11,652 bases of DNA from an uncultured Bacilli bacterium. Lineage in GTDB: Bacteria > Bacillota_I > Bacilli_A > RFN20 > CAG-449. Shown here one piece after another: positions 6,499 to 11,652 of the stretch. Under the pieces are notes generated by a model. That model saw only the letters and a list, made by a program, of their open reading frames with translations, had not been told where the DNA came from and searched no databases. The DNA is taken from the NCBI GenBank assembly GCA_947593895.1, contig CANQDY010000030.1, positions 1 through 11,652 on the forward strand, read 5' to 3'. Both the position numbers and the translations under genes were made by a program. The stretch's first letter is position 1. Each line of letters opens with the position of its first letter.

Positions 6499-8651
6499 TT
6501 GCTTTCCTCCTCGATTAATCGTTTAGATTTATTTATTAAGTTTTTAATAATGAAATAGGTAAAAAATGATTCTTCAACAATCATCAATAAATAGAAATCA
6601 ATCAAATTAAAAGTAACAATTAATGGACAAACAAAACAAAACATTAACAATACTGATGAAGTAATAATTACTGGACAAAGAATCATCCTGATAATCATTT
6701 TTTTGCTAAATCCAATTTTTCTAAGTAATGCTAACTCCGTTTTTCGACTCTTTACAAAGGAGAAAAGTGTTTTATTTGTTACAAGCACTATAATAATAAA
6801 GACAAAAAGTGACAAAAACACAAATAAACTTTCTAATACAAAAAGCATTTCGTTTGATTGTAATAACGGTTCTAATGAATCATTATCAATATACAAATAT
6901 TTTTTTTGATTCAAAAAATCAAACATCTTTCCCTTTTGAATAAAATCATATTTAATAGTTAAATCATACGCAACTATAATAAATGGTTCTAATAAAGTAT
7001 CAAGGTATTTTGGTGAAATATAAAGATTATTAGTTTTACCTTCAAGGAAGGGTTCAACTTCAATTTCTTGTTCATTAAAATATACATTAATGTCAACTAA
7101 TGAAGATTTTATTTTATCATCTTTACTATTAAGATCAATTGTAAATGAAATCATATTACTAATATCAACATTCTCTTGATTCGTTATCACAAAGCTAGAA
7201 AATTCTGTAATTGTTGTTATTAGTTTATGAACTAATAAATAATTTTGATAATTCAAATAAAAATTATTATCCTTTTTATCTTTACTTTCAATATACTTTC
7301 CTTCAACAATTAGTTTTTCACCTTGAATATCTAAATAAATATAGCTCGAGCCATATGGCACTTTAATTTCATTGTCTTTTAAAGTATTATCAACAATAAG
7401 ATTTCTTGCAAATAAATATGAATAGATCTTAAAATCATTAACTAAATCATTGTAATATAGTTCATTTAATTGATCTTTAGTAAATCCTTCTTTATTTAGG
7501 ATTTCAATTTCATTAAGTGCGTAAACTGAATTATCAGTAGAGTATTTATTTTTTTCATATGCATAATTACAAAGGTAATTAACTCCTAGAATCGTAAAAG
7601 AAGAAATTAAAACGATAAATATCAAAAGTAAATTTTTTAAAATATTTGTCTTAAAATATTTACCAAACAAAACTAATGGTAAAGTCAATCGCTCCTTAAC
7701 ATTCTTTTTTGTTATTTTTAAAGGCTTTTTCTCAATATTTTTTAATTTTATATCTTCAATGATTTTCCCATCACTCAAAGAGATTTTTCTTGTCACATAT
7801 TGTTCAATCTCCGAGTAATTATGAGTAACTAAAATTATTAATTTATTCATCGAGTGACTCATTACTAAACTTAAAATTTCTTTTGCTTGTTTACTATCTA
7901 AATTTGCGGTTATTTCATCACCTAAAAGAATTGGTGAATCTTTAATAATTGCTCTTGCAACAGAAAGTTTTTGCTTTTGTCCACCAGATAATTTACTAGC
8001 CTTTTTATTTCTAAATTGATATAAATTAATTTCTTTAAGTAGTTCTATCGCTTTTTCCAGCGAAGTTTTATAATTATCTCCCATTAATAATCTTACAATT
8101 AAAAGATTATCAAGAATTGAATAATTTTCTAGAATTCCATAATCTTGAAAGATATATGAGATATAACTTTTTCGATATTCCTCAAAATCAATTTCATCAA
8201 AACGAGAAATCCCTTCTTTATGCAAATAGATTTCCCCACTTTCAATGGTATCTAATCCTCCAATTATTTTAATTAATGTAGTTTTTCCTGAACCAGATAC
8301 ACCACATACAGCAACTATTTCTCCTAAATTGAATGATATGTTTATATCATATAATCCAATTTCAATTTTCGAGTCATTATTATAATATTTAAAAACATGT
8401 TCAAATTCAGTTAACGATGAGTTATTATCAATATTTTCACTTCGTTCGCCATTTAATAGTTCTTCAAGACTAACTTCTAATATTTCGCATAACTTTGACA
8501 TAAGTTTAGTATTTGGTAGTGACTTACCATTTTCCCATTTAGAAATGGCTTTATTGGATACGCCAAGAAGTTCGCCAAGTTTACTTTGTGTCATATTTTT
8601 TTCCTCTCGACACTTCATAATAAAATTTCCAATTTGATATTTCCTTTCCAT
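6495..8651 (-). CDS. Xre-type HTH domain fused to ABC ATPase and FtsX/MacB-type permease
   Basis: 718 residues with three parts in one frame. (a) Xre/Cro-type DNA-binding domain at about 5-65, with TQSKLGELLGVSNKAISKWE (21-40) and the usual IxKWExGxxxP ending. (b) ABC ATPase at about 82-305: Walker A GVSGSGKTT (117-125), Gln169, LSGGQKQ (221-227), Walker B ILLGDE (Asp245, Glu246), NLD (250-252) and His277, all intact. (c) Permease: TM1 about 336-360, extracytoplasmic domain about 361-598, TM2 about 602-625, TM3 about 652-680 and TM4 about 683-703, with LLRKIGFSKKMIIRMI (642-657) as the FtsX-like coupling segment. A strong RBS AAGGAAGG (8660-8667) lies 8 nt before the ATG. The frame is unbroken from HTH to permease, so this is a real fusion on the sequence shown. 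The HTH should face the cytoplasm and could bind DNA, perhaps its own promoter (inference). First gene of a two-gene operon. Confidence 0.9.
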   Translation of the reverse strand: MERKYQIGNFIMKCREEKNMTQSKLGELLGVSNKAISKWENGKSLPNTKLMSKLCEILEVSLEELLNGERSENIDNNSSLTEFEHVFKYYNNDSKIEIGLYDINISFNLGEIVAVCGVSGSGKTTLIKIIGGLDTIESGEIYLHKEGISRFDEIDFEEYRKSYISYIFQDYGILENYSILDNLLIVRLLMGDNYKTSLEKAIELLKEINLYQFRNKKASKLSGGQKQKLSVARAIIKDSPILLGDEITANLDSKQAKEILSLVMSHSMNKLIILVTHNYSEIEQYVTRKISLSDGKIIEDIKLKNIEKKPLKITKKNVKERLTLPLVLFGKYFKTNILKNLLLIFIVLISSFTILGVNYLCNYAYEKNKYSTDNSVYALNEIEILNKEGFTKDQLNELYYNDLVNDFKIYSYLFARNLIVDNTLKDNEIKVPYGSSYIYLDIQGEKLIVEGKYIESKDKKDNNFYLNYQNYLLVHKLITTITEFSSFVITNQENVDISNMISFTIDLNSKDDKIKSSLVDINVYFNEQEIEVEPFLEGKTNNLYISPKYLDTLLEPFIIVAYDLTIKYDFIQKGKMFDFLNQKKYLYIDNDSLEPLLQSNEMLFVLESLFVFLSLFVFIIIVLVTNKTLFSFVKSRKTELALLRKIGFSKKMIIRMILCPVIITSSVLLMFCFVCPLIVTFNLIDFYLLMIVEESFFTYFIIKNLINKSKRLIEEESK

Positions 8652-8675
8652 CTTTTGTGCCTTCCTTTCTTTATT

Positions 8676-8705
8676 TTAATATCATTGAATAATCTAACAA
8701 GTCAA
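8676..8705 (-). promoter_or_regulatory. Candidate promoter of the HTH-ABC operon
   Basis: Minus-strand -35 TTGACT (8700-8705) and -10 TATTAA (8676-8681) with 18 nt between them. The -35 is good and the -10 only fair. The distance to the start codon (24 nt) leaves room for the RBS at 8660-8667. Confidence 0.55.
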
Positions 8706-8725
8706 TATTTCATACATAACTAAAG

Positions 8726-8740
8726 TCTACTTTTGGTAGA
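8726..8740. promoter_or_regulatory. Candidate operator dyad upstream of the HTH-ABC promoter
   Basis: TCTAC-TTTTG-GTAGA is a perfect 5+5 dyad with a 5-nt centre, 20 nt upstream of the -35 box. Size and position suit a dimeric HTH regulator, possibly the Xre domain of the adjacent gene. No second copy was seen, so the role is a guess. Confidence 0.35.
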
Positions 8741-8875
8741 AATCACATTCAAATACTTTACTAAATATTATTATTGTGGTTTTAACATGCAAAAATTAAA
8801 TTTTTTAAATTTCAAATTGTACAATGAACATAAAATGTAAAAAAAGTGAAAGAAATTAAATACAATTTCCTAGTT

Positions 8876-8905
8876 AAGAACAAAAAAACATGTTGTTCTT
8901 TTTTT
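8876..8905. terminator. Bidirectional terminator-like hairpin without an obvious gene
   Basis: AAGAACA (8876-8882) pairs perfectly with TGTTCTT (8894-8900) around an 11-nt loop. It is followed by five more T on the plus strand and has an A-run in the loop. No intact gene ends here on either strand. It may be left over from a lost gene or may insulate the ABC operon from minus-strand read-through. The 135 bases between the dyad and this hairpin show nothing recognisable. Confidence 0.5.
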
Positions 8906-8975
8906 ATTTAGTAAAATAGTTATTAAAGATTATTATCATACAAAAATTAATAATTATATTATTAGAAAGCAATAA

Positions 8976-9428
8976 CTGATAGAAAACAGTAATATTAGAC
9001 AATATAAATGTAAAATGTGTAATAAAACATTTAAACAAAAATTTAGTTTTTATGATGATAAATTATTTATATCTAAAGAAGTTGTACACATCATTAAAAA
9101 TATGTTAATAGATCGTATATCTATGGAATATGCTGGTAAATATCCTTATGTTATATCAAATTTATTTAATACTAAATTAATTGATATTATTAAATCAAGA
9201 AGAAAAGATTATACCAATTTCTTTATAAACAAATATTACAACTCTGCAATTAAAATTTTAAGCAAATCAGTAAAACTTTTAATTATTGTTATAACGAAAT
9301 AATAAATGCTTATTATAAAAATATTTTAATGTTGTTCTTACTAATGCCATGATCGAATCTAACAAATAATTATATTAAACTCTTATTAATATTAGATAGG
9401 TTATATCAATTTCAAACGTATTAGAAAG
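8976..9428 (+). pseudogene. Decayed transposase relic, ISL3-like
   Basis: Three plus-strand pieces in three frames read like parts of one transposase. Piece 1 (8976-9302, no start codon) has a zinc-finger-like IRQYKCKMCNKTFKQKF followed by a helix-rich, HTH-like stretch (FISKEVVHIIKNML to IIKSRRK). Piece 2 (9328-9363) reads NVVLTNAMIESN. Piece 3 (9365-9421) reads NNYIKLLLILDR, and a further shift to 9399-9428 gives GYINFKRIRK. The order YKC..C..TF then NAMIE.NNYIK then GY.NF..R matches the N- and C-terminal signatures of ISL3-family transposases. The middle, including most of the DDE catalytic core, is missing. The only strand switch among large reading frames in the window also suggests insertion. 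No terminal inverted repeats were identified, so the family call is tentative. Confidence 0.55.
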
Positions 9429-9449
9429 TGAATTTTATATATATCTTCT

Positions 9450-9485
9450 AAAAAAAATAGCAATCGAAGTTAATTTCGATTGCTA
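9450..9485 (-). terminator. Rho-independent terminator of the membrane-protein gene
   Basis: Perfect 11-bp stem TAGCAATCGAA (9458-9468) and TTCGATTGCTA (9475-9485) with a 6-nt loop, followed on the minus strand by eight U (9450-9457). It sits 37 nt after the stop of the gene ending at 9523. One of the strongest terminators in the window. Confidence 0.9.
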
Positions 9486-9522
9486 GAGGTTTGATTCCAT
9501 AAGATTTTATAAAACCTTATAA

Positions 9523-10161
9523 TTACTTTTTACTTTTACTGATTTTTTTTGCTTTTTTTGCGATAGGTTTAGCTAAAAATCCATCAATTATACAAGTTAC
9601 AGCAACTAAATAGATGATTGAAATTAATACCCATAAAATGTGAATATCTCTTAAGAATGGCTTAACAAATAGCCAAACTCCTAAAGTAATAAATATAATT
9701 GCAACTATCAACCAATAGAGAGGATACTTATTCTGTTCGCTACCGCGATAATAATACGCTCTGAAAACTTCAATAACTCCACGACACCATAAACCTAATC
9801 CTAAAATCTTACAAGCTCCGGTGTCACCAAAATTAAATATTTTAAATTGATTTAAAATATAACCAAGAGCGATTAAAACAAATAAGATAAATTCAATAAT
9901 AGTTAATATTTTAATTACTTGATTGGATCTAGCCATAAGCTTTCTAAATTGAAATAAGGCAATATAGCAAATGATTGCTGCTGCAATAGCAATATTTATA
10001 GCCTGCATTCCCCAAGATTTAAAGAAACACCAATCACCAGCCTTATCCCAGACTGGCATTAAAACGACACCTAAAATAATTAATAAAATTCCAAAAACAA
10101 AATAAAGCCAGAATAATTTAGTTTTTTTTGGACTAAATAATTTCTTCACTATTTCCTTCAT
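9523..10161 (-). CDS. Six-helix integral membrane protein, HdeD/DUF308-like
   Basis: 212 residues with six predicted membrane helices at about 16-36, 50-71, 82-104, 115-135, 148-168 and 172-193. Helices 1 and 5 both carry a FGILLIILGV/FITLGVWLF type Gly pattern, which suggests an internally repeated three-helix unit as in HdeD/DUF308 proteins. The C terminus is a Lys/Ser-rich tail (AKKAKKISKSKK), probably cytoplasmic. No catalytic motif is visible and I do not know its function. It has its own promoter (10188-10216), an RBS AAAGGAAA upstream of the ATG, and a strong terminator, so it is a single-gene unit. The family assignment rests on topology and pattern only. Confidence 0.75.
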   Translation of the reverse strand: MKEIVKKLFSPKKTKLFWLYFVFGILLIILGVVLMPVWDKAGDWCFFKSWGMQAINIAIAAAIICYIALFQFRKLMARSNQVIKILTIIEFILFVLIALGYILNQFKIFNFGDTGACKILGLGLWCRGVIEVFRAYYYRGSEQNKYPLYWLIVAIIFITLGVWLFVKPFLRDIHILWVLISIIYLVAVTCIIDGFLAKPIAKKAKKISKSKK

Positions 10162-10187
10162 AATTCATATTTCCTTTCGCATCAACT

Positions 10188-10216
10188 ATTATAATGTTTT
10201 TAATTTATAACTGCAA
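10188..10216 (-). promoter_or_regulatory. Sigma-A promoter of the six-helix membrane-protein gene
   Basis: Minus-strand -35 TTGCAG (10211-10216), exactly 17 nt spacer, and perfect -10 TATAAT (10188-10193). It overlaps the last codons of the Nudix gene, so the membrane protein can be expressed independently of mnmA-nudix. Confidence 0.65.
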
Positions 10217-10729
10217 TAATTTATTATCTTTCATATATTTTAAATCAAGCAAAATCGGCAATTCTCTTTGCTTTACTAATTTACTAACACCATGATCAGA
10301 CATTTTTTCATACTTATCAATTAGTTCTTCTAGAGAATACTTTTCAATTTTTTGAATTAATGAATCTCCAAATGATTTGTGATGAATTTTTGTTATTTGA
10401 TCGACTCGACATAGAAAATAATGATTGATATTTTTTCTTTTTATCAAATTGTAATAATCAACAATTTCTCCTAGATACATTTCAATATGGCATTTTACTC
10501 CAACTTCTTCATCAATTTCTCGAATTACTGCCTCTTCAAAACTCTCGTTTTCATCCACTCCTCCACCCGGAGTTTCATAGTAATCTCTTAAGCCAAAAAT
10601 ATCATTTCCATAAATCTTCAAAATAAATATCTGATTTGATTCATCAACTAAAATTGCTCTGGATACTCTTCTAATATGATTAATTCCTTCATTTGGATAT
10701 TGATTGTCATTCAAATGTAGATTTACCAT
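10205..10729 (-). CDS. Nudix hydrolase
   Basis: 174-residue Nudix protein that should hydrolyse a nucleoside diphosphate linked to another group, in the cytoplasm. The Nudix box is complete and canonical at residues 56-78 (G-x5-E-x7-R-E-x2-E-E-x-G), with Glu71, Glu74 and Glu75 positioned to bind Mg2+. The flanking pattern is typical: VSRAILVDESNQIFIL before the box and a YFLCRVD strand after it. The C-terminal extension (about 125-174) is charged and helical. The substrate cannot be told from sequence. The start codon lies within the last codons of mnmA (7-nt overlap), so the two are translationally linked. An AGAAG stretch serves as a weak RBS inside mnmA. Confidence 0.9.
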   Translation of the reverse strand: MVNLHLNDNQYPNEGINHIRRVSRAILVDESNQIFILKIYGNDIFGLRDYYETPGGGVDENESFEEAVIREIDEEVGVKCHIEMYLGEIVDYYNLIKRKNINHYFLCRVDQITKIHHKSFGDSLIQKIEKYSLEELIDKYEKMSDHGVSKLVKQRELPILLDLKYMKDNKLLQL

Positions 10730-11652
10730 AATTTCTTCTTTACTCCTTTGTAATATACCTCATCAATTATTCCTCCACCTAGACAAATATCATCTAAATA
10801 AAATACTGCTGCCTGTCCCGGAGTAACAGCACGATATGGGTGATCAAAAATTAATTCAACTTCATCATCATTAATAAACTTTAAACTAACTCCTAAATCT
10901 TTTTGACGATATCTAAACTTACAACCAATATGTAAATAACCATTAGGTTTAATTTTATATGTCCAGTTAACCATTTTGATAATTGCTCGATCAGAATTTA
11001 AATATTCATTTTCATCGCCTTGAGCTACATATAAAATATTTTTCTTCACATCTTTAGAAACTACAAACCATGAAATTGGATCTTTTCCTTTGATTCCTCC
11101 AATTCCTAAACCTCTTCTTTGACCTAATGTGTAGTATAATACTCCATCATGATGTCCAACAACTTCTTTAGTTACAATATCAACAATATCCCCTCTTTGC
11201 GCAGGTAGATAGTTATTTAAAAATTTTTTAAAGTTTCTTTCCCCAATAAAACAAACTCCGGTTGAATCCTTCTTATCAGCAACATCCAAATCAAGTTCAT
11301 GAGCAATTTTTCTAACTGTTGGTTTATCAATATCACCTAATGGAAATAGACAAGCCTGAAGTTGTTCTTGATTTATTTGACTCAAAAAATAAGTTTGATC
11401 TTTATTAGTATCAAATGATTTATGCATTTCCACATAATCGCTACTTATATCAATTCTTTTAGCGTAATGACCCGTTGCAATATAATCAAAACCATTATTT
11501 CTTGCAAACTTTAAAAATTTATCAAATTTAATGTATTTATTGCAAAAAATATCTGGATTTGGAGTTCGACCCTTTTTATATTCATTTAAAAAATAGGTAA
11601 ATACATCATCCCAATATTCTTTTACAAAATCAACTCTTAAAAGTTTAATATT
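10723..11652 (-). CDS. mnmA: tRNA-specific 2-thiouridylase MnmA (5' end outside the window)
   Basis: Transfers sulfur to U34 of tRNAs for Lys, Glu and Gln after ATP activation. The frame stays open to the right edge, giving 309 C-terminal residues. An internal GTG at 11433 is not the start. Visible motifs: GRTPNPDIFCNKYIKF (catalytic-type Cys at visible residue 37), YIATGHYAK (57-65), KDQTYFLSQI, STGVCFIGERNF (second active-site Cys at visible residue 134), LGQRRGLGIGG, and the C-terminal beta-barrel ending in AVFYLDDICLGGGIID. The N-terminal P-loop SGGVDSS and about 50-60 residues lie beyond the edge. No frameshift is seen. The gene ends 7 nt inside the Nudix gene. Confidence 0.95.
   Translation of the reverse strand, partial: NIKLLRVDFVKEYWDDVFTYFLNEYKKGRTPNPDIFCNKYIKFDKFLKFARNNGFDYIATGHYAKRIDISSDYVEMHKSFDTNKDQTYFLSQINQEQLQACLFPLGDIDKPTVRKIAHELDLDVADKKDSTGVCFIGERNFKKFLNNYLPAQRGDIVDIVTKEVVGHHDGVLYYTLGQRRGLGIGGIKGKDPISWFVVSKDVKKNILYVAQGDENEYLNSDRAIIKMVNWTYKIKPNGYLHIGCKFRYRQKDLGVSLKFINDDEVELIFDHPYRAVTPGQAAVFYLDDICLGGGIIDEVYYKGVKKKLW

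Noticed and set aside
6703..6909. Plus-strand frame inside the HTH-ABC gene
   Set aside because: Antisense of the FtsX-like coupling segment and TM2, which are clearly coding on the minus strand.
11431..11433. GTG at 11433 as the mnmA start
   Set aside because: The frame continues upstream with the conserved GRTPNPD..CNK..KF and ATGHYA motifs, so the true start is beyond the window.

Overview
The window is very AT-rich and almost every gene lies on the minus strand. TGA is a genuine stop (the TspO gene and the first ABC gene end in TGA) and Trp is encoded by TGG, so the code is standard and not the Mycoplasma code. Shine-Dalgarno sites are strong, promoters are of the sigma-A type and short U-tract terminators are common. 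One gene is a secreted peptidoglycan amidase, which implies a cell wall. This fits a low-GC Bacillota, perhaps an uncultured gut Bacilli or Erysipelotrichia-like lineage (RF39-type). The genus cannot be read from the window.

Layout, in the direction of transcription (right to left). (1) 11652-10205: 5'-truncated mnmA (tRNA 2-thiouridylase), overlapping a Nudix hydrolase gene by 7 nt. (2) 10161-9523: a six-helix membrane protein with its own promoter and an excellent terminator. (3) 9450-8652: a gene-free gap holding a frameshifted, internally deleted plus-strand relic resembling an ISL3-family transposase, a bidirectional terminator-like hairpin, and the promoter region with a small dyad for the next operon. 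(4) 8651-4453: two coupled (GTGA overlap) MacB/FtsX-type ABC transporter genes. Each encodes an ATPase fused to a four-helix permease with a large extracytoplasmic domain. The first also carries an N-terminal Xre-type DNA-binding domain, so one chain joins HTH, ATPase and permease. (5) 4367-1969: rimO, a PemK/MazF-like gene without a visible antitoxin, and a hypoxanthine-DNA-glycosylase-like gene. (6) 1899-1826: tRNA-Thr(GGU) with a near-consensus promoter and a terminator. (7) 1456-144: secreted amidase plus TspO/MBR membrane protein, probably one operon.

The most interesting system is the ABC pair. Its predicted architecture would let a membrane transporter that meets an extracellular ligand also bind DNA, possibly at the dyad TCTAC-N5-GTAGA just upstream of its promoter. 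The second item of note is the PemK/MazF-like start codon, which lies inside the right arm of a terminator-like hairpin directly after rimO. Everything else is core tRNA/ribosome modification, DNA repair, nucleotide hydrolysis and envelope maintenance.
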